Source: Scrofimicrobium canadense (GTDB lineage Bacteria; Actinomycetota; Actinomycetes; Actinomycetales; Actinomycetaceae). From it: a stretch of 64,000 nt of DNA. The stretch is from positions 62,001 through 126,000 of the forward strand of contig NZ_VULO01000006.1 in assembly GCF_009696615.1 (NCBI RefSeq). The letters are read 5' to 3'. The notes beneath the pieces are model-generated. The model saw only the letters and a program-made list of their open reading frames with translations, was not told where the DNA came from and made no database searches. Below are positions 17,352 through 26,414 of this stretch, piece after piece. Numbering within the stretch: the first letter of the stretch is position 1; each line of letters starts with the position of its first letter. Position numbers and translations under genes: made by a program.

Positions 17352-17929
17352 GGACTCCTGAGGAACATGCAACCGCAGCGACCATCATCACTTTGATGCA
17401 GGGGGTGGTCTACCGGCAAGCAAACGAGGCTACGTGGACCAATTTGGATCGGTTCGAGGCGCAGATCAGGGACCATTTTTCTCTCATCGGCGTTGACGTT
17501 GTCATTGACCAGCTAGAGGGGTACGCATATTTGCGCACCAACCCGGTGCAGGAGGGCGAAGAGGCTCTGCCGCCCCTGGTTCGCAAGCGCGCGCTCACCT
17601 ACGGGGCCAGTCTGCTGCTGGTTCTGCTGCGCAAACGCTTGTTGGAGTTTGACGCCTCGGGCGAAGAAGGAAAGCTGGTGGTGAACAGAGAGAAGCTTTC
17701 TGAGATGATGCGGGTATTTCTGCCCGATTCAACGAACGAGGTGCGCAGCGCCCGTCAAGTGGACTCAGCTATTTCTAAAGCTACAGAACTAGGTTTTCTT
17801 CGCCCACTGCGAGGTCAGGGTAACTTGTGGGAGGTGCAACGTATCCTGAAAGCGTACGTGGATGCTGAGGTTTTGGGGGATCTGGACCACAAGCTCGCAA
17901 CCTACACAGGCAAGGAGGGCGATGACTGA
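17348..17929 (+). CDS. jetB: Wadjet subunit JetB (DUF4194)
   Basis: JetB is the kite-type winged-helix subunit that bridges the kleisin and the SMC heads in Wadjet. At 193 residues it is the usual size. It contains RQANEATWTNLDRFEAQIRD, a strand with GVDVVIDQLEGYAYLR, and the DUF4194 segment RKRALTYGASLLLVLLRKRL, then a wing-like WEVQRILKAY near the end. It overlaps jetA by four bases (ATGA) and jetC by eight bases, so the operon is tightly coupled. Confidence 0.92.
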   Translation: MRTPEEHATAATIITLMQGVVYRQANEATWTNLDRFEAQIRDHFSLIGVDVVIDQLEGYAYLRTNPVQEGEEALPPLVRKRALTYGASLLLVLLRKRLLEFDASGEEGKLVVNREKLSEMMRVFLPDSTNEVRSARQVDSAISKATELGFLRPLRGQGNLWEVQRILKAYVDAEVLGDLDHKLATYTGKEGDD

Positions 17930-20900
17930 TCAACTGTTTTCGACGCTGGAACTAACTGAGTCAGGCGGTGCGCTGACTGGATATCGCCTGGAAAAGTTCG
18001 AAGTGTTCAATTGGGGAACTTTTGACCGTTACGCGTGGTCGATTGCGCCCTGCGGTGACAACTCTCTTCTGACCGGCGAAATCGGGGCCGGAAAGTCCAC
18101 CTTGGTTGATGCGATCACCACGTTGCTGCTGCCAGCGCAGAAAATCTCTTATAACAAGGCGGCGGGCGCCCAAACGCGAGAGCGCAACCTTAGATCTTAT
18201 GTGCTGGGCTACTACCGTTCTGAACGCAGCGAAGAGACTGGGTTTTCACACCCAGTGGCTTTGCGTGACAATCACTCCTTTTCGGTGATTCTTGGCGTAT
18301 TCCGCAACCGCGGTTTTGACGAGGTAGTCACACTAGCGCAGGTTTTCTACTATAAGGATCTGTCGGGGCAGCCCGAACGGTTCTACGTGACAGCCTCCCA
18401 GGAACTCTCAATTGAGTCGGATTTCTCCGGCTTTGGTGGAGATATCAACGACTTGCGGGCGGCGCTGCGCAAACGTGGAGCAACTATCGATAAGCATTTT
18501 CCCGATTATGGTCGAAAAATGCGCCGCCTCCTGGGGATTCGCTCTGAACAGGCGATGGACCTGTTTTTGCAGACTGTTTCCATGAAGTCGGTTGGCAATC
18601 TCAATGAGTATGTTCGCGGCCATATGCTAGAGCAGGTTGACGCTCAGCCCCGCATAAACAATGTGGTCAGCCACTTTGAGAACCTCACTAAAGCACATGA
18701 AGCTGTTCAGAAAGCAACCGCGCAGCTAGAGTTGCTCACCCCACTGATTGGGGTGTGCGACAAATTCCAAAGCGCGGTTGGCCGCCGTGCAGATCTCTCT
18801 TTTCAACGCGATGCGGTTGGTTGTTTTATCTCCGAGTCGACCCTGCGTGTGCTGGAGAGTGCTGCGGCCGATAGCGCCCGCCGATCTCAAGAATTAGAGT
18901 ATTCACTGCACCAACTGGAAGCTTCGTTAGCAGCCAGAAAAAAGGACCGTGATAAGCTGCTTTCCAAGCGTGCCGGGGTTGGCGGGGATAGACTGGCTGA
19001 CCTGGATGCGCAGATCCCTCATGCTAAGCAACACCTTGACACGGTGCGCATGCGTCGGGATCGCTTCAACAAGTTGTGCGCCGCGGCCCACCTTAGCCAG
19101 GTTGGCAATGACTTCACTTCCGAGGCGTTCTCAAGCCTCATCAGCAACGCCAACAGTCAGCGATCTGATTTGGCCGCGCAGGAACAAAGCGAACAGGATG
19201 CCCTCAGACCCTTGGTCATTGGTCTTGGGCAAGTCCAGCACGAAGTGCAGGCACTGCGTGAGCGTCTGGATCATCTGCAGCGTCGACGCTCAAACCTTCC
19301 CAAAGAATTGCTGCACGTTCGCTCTATGATCTGCGATGCATTGGATATCGATCCTGGCCAGCTCCCATTTGGCGCAGAGCTTATGGATGTCCAGCCGCAG
19401 GCGGAACAATGGCGGGGCGCCGCAGAACGGGTATTGCGGGGATTGGCCCTGACGATGCTGGTTGACGAAGAGAACTACCCTTCCGTATCCCAGTGGATCA
19501 ACAGTACCCATTTGGGGACCCGTCTGGTGTACTTGCGGGCCAGGTCGCCAAAAGTGTCAGCGACCTATTCTGAACAGTCGGCGGCGCGACTGTTCAGCAT
19601 CATTGACGTTGAACCGGGACCATATGAGTCTTTCATCAGGCAGGAACTGTGGCGCCGCGCCGACCATGTGCTAGCTGAGTCGATGGCCGAGCTGCGTGAG
19701 AATCCGAAGGCGGTCACCCGCCAGGGTTTGATCAAGAATGGTAATCGGCATGAAAAAGATGATCGGTATCGGATTGATGATCCTCGTAAATGGCTGATGA
19801 TGCGAGGAATTGAGAGGGTATTACAGGCGCTGACTGCAGATATGGAAGATTTGCAGGCACGAAAGGCCGCGGCAGAAAAGGAGGAGGCTGAACGGAATCG
19901 CTCCCTCGCTGAACTACATTCCCGGCTTAATGCGTTGGAGGCTTTGACCCAGTTCGACTCGTGGGAAGAAATCGATCACTTGGGCGCTTCGAAGCGACTG
20001 GAAGATCTCAAATCAGAGCGCCAGGAACTGATTGAGGGGTCATCCGCGTTGGCTACAATCAACCAACAGATTCGTGAAGTTGACGCGGCGATTGCTTCAC
20101 TGGAAAACGACATTCAGCGTCTCCACGCTGACCTGACCGTATTGCGCCACGAGCACACGCGTCTAGTTCAGCGGCAAGAAGCTGAACAACAAGCACTGAG
20201 CTCAGTTGATGCCAGCACTTTGGATCGGGCCCGCACGCATTATGACTCTTTGCTCGAACTCCTGGGCAATACGTTACCGGCAACTGTTGAAGAGTGTGAC
20301 GCTCAGAGGACACGACTTAGTAACTCACTTACCCAAGGAATTGAGTCTGCTCAAAACGAAATCAACGGACTGACCACCAGCATCCACCGCCAAATGAATG
20401 AGATTCTTTCCCGGTGGCAAGAACTCAAGCAGGAAATGGATGCCGACGTGGGATCAATCGGCGATTTTCGCACGTTTTATCTCCAGGTACGCAATGATGA
20501 CCTGCCCCGGTATGAGGAGGAGTTTAGAACTCAACTGAATACTAATGCTTTGCGTGAACTCTCCAGCTTCAATAACTGGCTCAGCCGTCAAGCAGAGGTG
20601 ATGCATGAAAGGGTTGCCCGCGTGAATGAGGCATTGGCTGCGATTGACTACAATCCGGGTCGGCACATCACACTAGTCACGCAGCCCACGGTGAACCAGG
20701 AGATTCGCCAGTTCCGCGCCGATCTAAAGGAGGCAACTAGCGACGTACTGACCCCAGATGATGCTAACAATGAGAGCAGATTCGACAAGGTTAGGGCATT
20801 GATCGAACGGTTGCGGGGCCGACCTGAGCACGCTGAGAGCGACCGCACATGGGCTTCCCGCGTGACAGATGTACGTAACTGGTACAGTTTTGCTGCCTCT

Positions 20901-21323
20901 GAGATAGACCGGTACACCGGTGTGGAGCATGAACACTACACGGATTCCGATGGAAAGTCGGGCGGACAAAAGGAGAAACTGGCTTACACCATTCTGGCTG
21001 CCTCTTTGGCATATCAGTTCGGATTGGAATGGGGGGTCTCTAAGTCCAAAGATTTTCGATTCGCCGTCATTGATGAGGCATTTGGGCGTGGCTCAGAAGC
21101 CTCAACCCGCTACGCTTTGGAACTGTTTTCCAAACTTGGTCTGCAACTGCTGATTGTCACTCCCCTACAAAAAGTCAATGTGATTGCCCCCTATGTGAAG
21201 ACCATCGGTTTTGTGGATAGCCCCAGCGGGGACTATTCCCGGGTTCACACCCTCACTATTGAAGAGTTCCATCGGCGCAGCTCCGCACGCCAGGCCCTGG
21301 AATCTGAGAGTCACCGTGTCTGA
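17922..21323 (+). CDS. jetC: Wadjet SMC-like ATPase JetC
   Basis: JetC is the motor of Wadjet, an SMC/MukB-like ATPase that extrudes DNA loops until it detects a small circle. Motifs: Walker A LLTGEIGAGKSTLVDAIT near residue 50, two long coiled-coil arms flanking a hinge, the ABC signature SDGKSGGQKEKLAYT, and Walker B FAVIDEAFGRGSEAS near the C-terminus. The ATG at 17922 (MTDQLFSTLELTESGG) is preferred over a frame extension of 20 codons inside jetB; AAGGAGG lies just upstream. Length, 1133 residues, is typical. Confidence 0.95.
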   Translation: MTDQLFSTLELTESGGALTGYRLEKFEVFNWGTFDRYAWSIAPCGDNSLLTGEIGAGKSTLVDAITTLLLPAQKISYNKAAGAQTRERNLRSYVLGYYRSERSEETGFSHPVALRDNHSFSVILGVFRNRGFDEVVTLAQVFYYKDLSGQPERFYVTASQELSIESDFSGFGGDINDLRAALRKRGATIDKHFPDYGRKMRRLLGIRSEQAMDLFLQTVSMKSVGNLNEYVRGHMLEQVDAQPRINNVVSHFENLTKAHEAVQKATAQLELLTPLIGVCDKFQSAVGRRADLSFQRDAVGCFISESTLRVLESAAADSARRSQELEYSLHQLEASLAARKKDRDKLLSKRAGVGGDRLADLDAQIPHAKQHLDTVRMRRDRFNKLCAAAHLSQVGNDFTSEAFSSLISNANSQRSDLAAQEQSEQDALRPLVIGLGQVQHEVQALRERLDHLQRRRSNLPKELLHVRSMICDALDIDPGQLPFGAELMDVQPQAEQWRGAAERVLRGLALTMLVDEENYPSVSQWINSTHLGTRLVYLRARSPKVSATYSEQSAARLFSIIDVEPGPYESFIRQELWRRADHVLAESMAELRENPKAVTRQGLIKNGNRHEKDDRYRIDDPRKWLMMRGIERVLQALTADMEDLQARKAAAEKEEAERNRSLAELHSRLNALEALTQFDSWEEIDHLGASKRLEDLKSERQELIEGSSALATINQQIREVDAAIASLENDIQRLHADLTVLRHEHTRLVQRQEAEQQALSSVDASTLDRARTHYDSLLELLGNTLPATVEECDAQRTRLSNSLTQGIESAQNEINGLTTSIHRQMNEILSRWQELKQEMDADVGSIGDFRTFYLQVRNDDLPRYEEEFRTQLNTNALRELSSFNNWLSRQAEVMHERVARVNEALAAIDYNPGRHITLVTQPTVNQEIRQFRADLKEATSDVLTPDDANNESRFDKVRALIERLRGRPEHAESDRTWASRVTDVRNWYSFAASEIDRYTGVEHEHYTDSDGKSGGQKEKLAYTILAASLAYQFGLEWGVSKSKDFRFAVIDEAFGRGSEASTRYALELFSKLGLQLLIVTPLQKVNVIAPYVKTIGFVDSPSGDYSRVHTLTIEEFHRRSSARQALESESHRV

Positions 21324-22482
21324 TCCAGCCAAGTGGACTACGCCTTCGCAGATAGCCTCAAAAATACACCGCCGGTGGAGTGACGGGACGCTGCTGCGGG
21401 CTTTTGTTTTACAGGAGCCTTTCCCTGCCTTCGATATTTCTCTGCGCGCCCCAACAGCAAAAGATATTGGAGAACATTTCGACCAGGCACGCAGATGGGC
21501 GACAGTACTTCAGGAACGCTCACGCCTCGGCACCTGCTATGAGCTGGAATATGGCTGTGTCGGTGGGCGCGATACTGGCCGCTCGCGGCTTCCCCGCCGC
21601 GCCCATGTCACCTCATTTACCCAGGCATTTCGCCTACTAGGGGTCGCCGAAGATGCCACACTGTTCCAAGACCTATTCTCATCTACGCTTTATGAGCCTG
21701 CCAGAGCCTGGGTACTAAATCACCCCTTGACCACTCTTCGCTATGCACAGGTGTGGGAGCACATTGTTGCCGCTGCAATCTGGCTTGAAAGTCAACGAAA
21801 TTCTGGCCGGTACTTACGCGAAATCGACGCCCCTGGTGTGGACACCAAATTCGTTGAGACTCATTTGTCCCCTATTGCTGGTATTCTAGGAATTCCCGCC
21901 AACCGCAAGCGGTTCGAATCAAGTCTAGGACTTTCCAGCAAACCACAGATGGTGAGGCTAAGGTATGCTCCCCATTGGTCCAAAATGCCTGGCAGTGAAG
22001 CAATTCTAAGGGTTGAGGAACTTGACCAAATACCTCTGCGTCCGCAAGTGGTACTCATCGTTGAGAATGAGGTCACCTATTTGTCCGTTCCTGCGGTTCC
22101 GGGGTCCGTTGTCTTGTGGGGCCGCGGTTATGGGGTTGACCATCCTGCGTCACTAAGCTGGTTGCGCGGCGCCAAGGTCCTGTACTGGGGCGATATTGAC
22201 CTTGATGGTTTTGCCATTCTCAACCGCACCCGACATTACCTACCCCGTTGCCAGTCAGTTTTGATGGACCGGCAAACATTTGTGACCCATCAAGATAGGT
22301 GGGGGCGGGATGTCACACCGAAGCCTGCCACGCTCCGCCATCTCACTGCAGAGGAGCAGGGCTTTTACTCCGAACTACGTTCAGGACGTTTCGGAGCTGG
22401 CGCCCGGTTAGAGCAGGAACGTATCAGCTGGCCTTGGGCTCTTGACCACCTTGCTGCGGCTGGCTACCGGGTGGAAGCGTAG
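21316..22482 (+). CDS. jetD: Wadjet nuclease subunit JetD (DUF3322/DUF2220, TOPRIM)
   Basis: JetD cleaves the plasmid once JetABC has fully extruded it. The N-terminal part (DUF3322) contains KIHRRWSDGTLLRAF and an FDQARRWATVLQ segment; the C-terminal DUF2220 is a TOPRIM nuclease related to topoisomerase VI/Spo11, with the metal-binding Glu in VVLIVENEVTYLSVP and the DxD motif in VLYWGDIDLDGFAIL. The GTG at 21316 overlaps the jetC stop. At 388 residues it is full-length and the active-site acids are present, so the four-gene Wadjet type I set looks functional. Confidence 0.94.
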   Translation: MSDPAKWTTPSQIASKIHRRWSDGTLLRAFVLQEPFPAFDISLRAPTAKDIGEHFDQARRWATVLQERSRLGTCYELEYGCVGGRDTGRSRLPRRAHVTSFTQAFRLLGVAEDATLFQDLFSSTLYEPARAWVLNHPLTTLRYAQVWEHIVAAAIWLESQRNSGRYLREIDAPGVDTKFVETHLSPIAGILGIPANRKRFESSLGLSSKPQMVRLRYAPHWSKMPGSEAILRVEELDQIPLRPQVVLIVENEVTYLSVPAVPGSVVLWGRGYGVDHPASLSWLRGAKVLYWGDIDLDGFAILNRTRHYLPRCQSVLMDRQTFVTHQDRWGRDVTPKPATLRHLTAEEQGFYSELRSGRFGAGARLEQERISWPWALDHLAAAGYRVEA

Positions 22483-22510
22483 CGACTTTGTTCACTTACA
22501 CGGCGTATGC

Positions 22511-22894
22511 CTAGTAGCGTACGTCTGTATGCGTGAAATCTTCTCCAACGAACGCTAACCTTTGGTCCATGTCCATTGCTGCAGCATATGAGTACACGTC
22601 GCCCAGGTTCAGCGCAGCTGGATGGCCACTGCCTTTGACGTATTCCTGGTATGCCCGCGCAGCTAGGTTCGCTTGCTCGTCAGTGAAGGGAAGGACTTTC
22701 ACATTGAGTGCTTGGAGTACCCGCGTACAATCGCGGTGCCCATAAGGCGGAAGGCGACGCATCGCAACCGCCGAGAGCTCAACTACAGTGGCAGCGGAAA
22801 TATACGATTGTTCTGCGGCAATCTCCCGCGCCAAGTCCTGATAGCCAGGCTCCTCAAGTAGAATGCTCATCACCGCAGAGGTATCGACGATCAT
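22511..22894 (-). CDS. vapC: VapC-type PIN-domain toxin RNase
   Basis: PIN-domain ribonuclease that cleaves RNA when released from its antitoxin. The four acidic positions are visible: Asp4 in MIVDTSAV, Glu39 in ATVVELSAV, Asp99 in LNLGDVYSYAAA and Asp119/124 in FVGEDFTHTD. The 127-residue size and motif spacing match the VapC group paired with Rv0623-like antitoxins. The start overlaps the upstream antitoxin stop by four bases. It runs convergent to the Wadjet operon. Confidence 0.92.
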   Translation of the reverse strand: MIVDTSAVMSILLEEPGYQDLAREIAAEQSYISAATVVELSAVAMRRLPPYGHRDCTRVLQALNVKVLPFTDEQANLAARAYQEYVKGSGHPAALNLGDVYSYAAAMDMDQRLAFVGEDFTHTDVRY

Positions 22895-23130
22895 GACGCA
22901 AATCCTTCGTGGTCATAGAGGAAATCGGCCGAACTAGCCGCGTCGATTCCGTCTGCGCGGTAAGTTCTGACATCGCGCAACACTTGCTCTAGCTGCGACA
23001 TGCGTCCGTCGTATTCAATTCCTGATAGCTGCAGACTCACTGCACGGTCGACTGCATCAACCTGCGACGTTTTCCACACCTCAGCCAGCTTACGCACCTT
23101 CGCATGAGTCGCCTCATTCTTAATGTTCAA
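22891..23130 (-). CDS. vapB: VapB-type antitoxin (PSK/Rv0623-like)
   Basis: Small antitoxin that would bind and silence VapC and repress the operon. It begins MNIKNEATHAKVRKLAEVW, the Rv0623/PSK-family ribbon-helix-helix-like start, and has a C-terminal toxin-binding tail rich in Asp and Phe (DFLYDHEGF). The start codon is TTG. A palindrome with 7-bp arms (23145-23164) lies 15 bp upstream and is the likely autoregulatory operator. Confidence 0.87.
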   Translation of the reverse strand: MNIKNEATHAKVRKLAEVWKTSQVDAVDRAVSLQLSGIEYDGRMSQLEQVLRDVRTYRADGIDAASSADFLYDHEGFAS

Positions 23131-23144
23131 ACTTACGGCAGAAG

Positions 23145-23164
23145 TCTACCTAAATAAAGGTAGA
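23145..23164 (-). promoter_or_regulatory. Palindromic operator of vapBC
   Basis: TCTACCT (23145-23151) and AGGTAGA (23158-23164) are perfect inverted arms with a six-base loop. On the minus strand TAGACT overlaps one arm and could be the vapBC -10 box. Confidence 0.55.
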
Positions 23165-23180
23165 AATGAGACACCAATAC

Positions 23181-23244
23181 CTGCAAATCCACTTCTAAAA
23201 CATCTGCAAATCCACTTGCAAGAGTCCTGCAAATCCACTTTACT
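23181..23244 (+). promoter_or_regulatory. Three 14-bp direct repeats at 23-bp period leading into a -10 box
   Basis: CTGCAAATCCACTT is repeated exactly at 23181-23194, 23204-23217 and 23227-23240. The third copy runs into TTTACT (23239-23244), a possible -10 box seven bases before the ATG of the following ATPase. A regulator binding on one face of the helix, every two turns or so, would directly control that promoter. Confidence 0.65.
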
Positions 23245-23251
23245 TGGCAGT

Positions 23252-24520
23252 ATGACCATTCAAACCTCCTCTGTGTACCATTCCCGTTGCACCGACATTG
23301 AAATACGCAACGCCTTCGAATGGGCCGGAGCAATCCTCTTGGAGGGACCGCGCGGCTGCGGGAAAACAACTACAGGTCTCCATCACGCAGTGTCATCGAT
23401 TCGCCTCGACCAGTCTCCAGACCTGGCAATTCTTGCTCAGGAGCAGCCCTCAATAGTTCTTGCTGGAGAGAAACCTCGACTAATTGACGAATGGCAGCTT
23501 GCTCCGGCTCTTTGGAATACCGCTCGCCACAGCATCGACGAGTATCCTCACGAAGCCCAGTTCATCTTCTCAGGGTCAGCCACCCCAGCAACCGATGCCA
23601 CCAGACATACCGGTGCAGGCAGGTTCGAGCGCCTGCGCATGCGCACAATGTCATTATCTGAATCTGGGGACTCCTCAGGCGCTGTTTCTTTGGGCGCATT
23701 ACTAGAAGGTGTGGAATCCATTGGTGCTGTTTCGCCTGCTACTTTCAAAGATTTGGCCTATTTTGCGGTGCGAGGCGGGTGGCCGCGGCTTCTAGGAGCC
23801 AGTGAGCAGGCTGCCACAGGTTACAACCGGGCATATTGCCGGTCACTTGCGGAAGTAGAATTACCAGAGCTGCTTGGCGTAGCCGCCACACCTGAACGAA
23901 TCAGCAGGCTGCTACACACCCTGTCACGCAATCTTGGAACGGCAATCAATATCGCAAAGATTACGCGGGAAATCTCTGCCGACGGACGCAGCGTTTCAGA
24001 GTCAACCATCCGCGGAGACCTCGATGCGTTGCACAGAGTATTCGCATACGACCCGCTCCCCTCCTGGAGTGCTGATGTCCGTTCTCGCACTCGAATACGC
24101 GTAGCCGAAGCCATCCATTTAGCTGACCCCGCCTTAGCACTTGCGACGCTCGGCATAGGTATCGATAGGTTAATCTTGCAACGACAATTTTTTGGATTCG
24201 TATTCGAGTCAATGGCCTGCCGTGATCTACGAGCCTATGCGGCAACCCGGGGAGGGCGATTACGCCGGTACCGTGATAGTTCTGAGCTTGAAGTCGATTT
24301 CATCATCGAATACCCGGGAACATGGGCAGCGGTAGAAGCAAAGCTAGGATCAACTGAAATTGCGAAGGCCGAGAAAAACCTACTGCGACTCTCGAACGAT
24401 AGAGTGGATAAAACAAAAATGGGAGCACCTGCATTCTTAGCCATTGTCACCGGTACCGAAGCCGCCTACACTCTCCCCTCTGGAGTTCATGTAGTCCCAC
24501 TAGCAACTCTGACGTGGTGA
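23252..24520 (+). CDS. ATP-binding protein of the AAA/DUF4143 family
   Basis: The N-terminal half is an AAA-type ATPase: Walker A EGPRGCGKTTTG, sensor-like LIDEW and IFSGSATP. The C-terminal half is DUF4143, ending with ELEVDFIIEYPGTWAAVEAK, which resembles the Asp-Glu-x-Lys core of PD-(D/E)XK nucleases. The role of this common family is not established; members behave like selfish or defence-linked ATPases. An open frame extends 43 codons upstream across three direct repeats, so the ATG at 23252 is preferred (422 residues). It is divergent from vapBC. Confidence 0.85.
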   Translation: MTIQTSSVYHSRCTDIEIRNAFEWAGAILLEGPRGCGKTTTGLHHAVSSIRLDQSPDLAILAQEQPSIVLAGEKPRLIDEWQLAPALWNTARHSIDEYPHEAQFIFSGSATPATDATRHTGAGRFERLRMRTMSLSESGDSSGAVSLGALLEGVESIGAVSPATFKDLAYFAVRGGWPRLLGASEQAATGYNRAYCRSLAEVELPELLGVAATPERISRLLHTLSRNLGTAINIAKITREISADGRSVSESTIRGDLDALHRVFAYDPLPSWSADVRSRTRIRVAEAIHLADPALALATLGIGIDRLILQRQFFGFVFESMACRDLRAYAATRGGRLRRYRDSSELEVDFIIEYPGTWAAVEAKLGSTEIAKAEKNLLRLSNDRVDKTKMGAPAFLAIVTGTEAAYTLPSGVHVVPLATLTW

Positions 24521-24677
24521 CTAGAAGGTCTGTTACAGCAAAACCTCCATCCCTACAGCAGACCCCATGAGTGGCTTAGTGCTGTGAAGAATCGCCTAGC
24601 ACCCTGTCGTAATCGCGATAGCGTACGTGTAATACCAAAAGTCCGCACAAAGTGCTTCGCCGCTCCCCTCACACTAG

Positions 24678-24758
24678 GTACCTGAAGAGGTCATGCAGTG
24701 GGACGGGCATATGCAACTGCTTGATCGATCCGTTCGGCGACTCCCGCAAAAACTCTAA
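24678..24758 (+). pseudogene. Second, more decayed copy of the amidotransferase-like C-terminal fragment
   Basis: Reads VPEEVMQWDGHMQLLDRS and ends in the same Lys-Leu-stop position as the fragment at 324-452; nucleotide similarity is high over about 85 bp. An in-frame TAG directly precedes it where the other copy has the Trp codon. It is a relic without a start. Confidence 0.45.
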
Positions 24759-24838
24759 ATACCGATTGGGTTCACATTTAGTTATCTGTGGTCGACCGCG
24801 ATGCTTGGTCGGAATCGTGGTCCTGGTCCGAATAGTGA

Positions 24839-25661
24839 CCTGATGCCCTCGCTCTCTTAGAACCACTATCTTGTGGCAGTCACGACAAAGACCTTCTCGC
24901 TGCCTACTTCCATTCACTTAGTGTTGCCGAGGGCCCAGCGCAGGCGCTAACTCAGTTTGACCGATACCGACGCCTTAATGCCAGACTGGGTTCATATCGA
25001 GCCCCCTTGCTTGTAACAGTGCATGAAGAGTTGTTGGCAGCCGACCGTCCCCACCGTAGGGGGTTGCGGTTTGCGGCCGGAAACATCGTCTGCCGAAATG
25101 AAGATCAACGTCGAGTGCTGCGCCTGCTCTCTCATAGTCGACTGGTAACCATTGTCGGTCCCGGAGGAATTGGCAAGACCACTGGCGCAGGCAACAGCCG
25201 CGGTTGCAACAGAGCCTAATGTGGTGGTTGTTGCGTTCACCCTCATCTCAAGGGAAGGCGAAGTTCTCAGTGTGGTTGCCGAGGCGTTGGATCTACGTTC
25301 GGGCACTGGAGCCGACTCCCGGGTCCAGTCTCGCGAAGCTTGGATCGCGCAAAACGCACCCGTGGGTCCCACACCGCTAGTTTTCTACAATTGCGAACAT
25401 CTCATCGACTCTATCGCCAACCTGGCAGCATTTTTGTTGACCGCTAAGCCGAATCTTCGAATAATGGCAACTTCCCGCAGGTCTCTTGCCATTACAGGCG
25501 AAGCCATTCTTGAGATACCAGAGTTGCCCTTACCGTCCGCCGTAGCACTAATGGGAACAGGAACGCTACTCATGCACGAGGCCCTTCCTATTGTCGAAAA
25601 AGTTGACCTTGAAATACTTGGGCAATACTGCGAGGAATTGCCAGGCGAAAAATCAGGTTAG
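24839..25661 (+). pseudogene. Relic of a BTAD/NB-ARC (AfsR/SARP-like) transcriptional regulator
   Basis: The first frame reads PDALALLLEPL then LLAAYFHSLSVAEGPAQALT and YRRLNARLG, the bacterial transcriptional activator domain. It continues through LRLLSHSRLVTIVGPGGIGK (NB-ARC P-loop) and breaks at about 25180; the next frame resumes with LAQATAAVATEPNVVVVAF, TPLVFYNCEHLIDSIANLAA (Walker B region with Tyr-Asn-Cys-Glu-His instead of the usual Asp-Asn-Cys-Glu-His) and IMATSRRSLAITGEAILEIP. It ends soon after. The DNA-binding domain and the TPR tail are missing and there is a frameshift, so the gene is dead. Confidence 0.8.
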
Positions 25662-25682
25662 GCAACGCACACTCTAAAAGGG

Positions 25683-25946
25683 CTACTGTGACCACTGCCC
25701 AACGTAACCTCGTGATACCATCGCTGAGGAAATGCTAAACAACACCAAATAAACCACAATAATTTGGACCATCAGCCGCGTAGCAATCGCACCGACTTTT
25801 GCAATCTTAAAGCCCGGAGGTTGGGGCAGTAATCCTGCAACGACATACATCTTGGGGCCGCTGGATGTCACCATAACCACAACACTTAAAATGCACGTCT
25901 CAAGTGCTGGAATATAGATCACAAAATACCACCAATAGATACCCAT
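25683..25946 (-). CDS. Possible small membrane protein, unknown
   Basis: An 87-residue frame with two hydrophobic stretches (about residues 8-28 and 58-80). No ribosome-binding site is evident and no family is recognised. It sits between a decayed regulator and a VOC gene, so it may be a chance frame or another relic. Confidence 0.3.
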   Translation of the reverse strand: MGIYWWYFVIYIPALETCILSVVVMVTSSGPKMYVVAGLLPQPPGFKIAKVGAIATRLMVQIIVVYLVLFSISSAMVSRGYVGQWSQ

Positions 25947-26414
25947 ATGTGGAAAAATATTATTGTCAATAATATTCAGACAAAGGAATCGATATTGATA
26001 TCTCCTTACCTTAGTTTTTCAGGCAACTGCGAAGAAGCATTTACGTGGTACGCCAACATATTCGGCGGCAAGATCACCCACCTTTCACGTTATGGTGATA
26101 TTCCAGCCGATCCTGACAACCCGCTGGGCGAGGAGATTAATCGCCAAGTAATGCATGCCGAGCTAGAGCTTGCCGATGGAGGCAAAATCAGCGGCGCTGA
26201 CTCACTAACGCCGCTCGCATCGGGGTCCACCGTGGCACTTCACGCATCTCTTCCACTTGAGAGTGACGCTGAAGAAACTTTCAAAGCACTAAGCAATGAG
26301 GGAACTGTCATCGCACCACTGACCACCAACCCGCCACCGGACGACACTGGCGTATCAGGGGCACTAGTTGATCGCTACGGATTTACCTGGATCATCTCTG
26401 GCATTAAGGAATAG
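25947..26414 (+). CDS. VOC superfamily protein, PhnB-like
   Basis: Vicinal-oxygen-chelate fold protein of the PhnB/glyoxalase-like group; substrate unknown. It shows the PhnB start SPYLSFSGNCEEAFTWYANI followed by FGGKITHLSRYGD, a central NRQVMHAELELADGGKISGAD and the C-terminal SGALVDRYGFTWIIS. The ATG at 25947 gives a non-family N-terminal extension; a TTG at 25995 with AAAGGA seven bases upstream gives a more typical start. It stands alone in a region of broken genes and looks intact. Confidence 0.8.
   Translation: MWKNIIVNNIQTKESILISPYLSFSGNCEEAFTWYANIFGGKITHLSRYGDIPADPDNPLGEEINRQVMHAELELADGGKISGADSLTPLASGSTVALHASLPLESDAEETFKALSNEGTVIAPLTTNPPPDDTGVSGALVDRYGFTWIISGIKE

Noticed and set aside
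21901-21930. GGTTCGAATC resembling a tRNA T-arm
   Set aside because: No acceptor, D or anticodon arms around it; it lies within jetD coding sequence.
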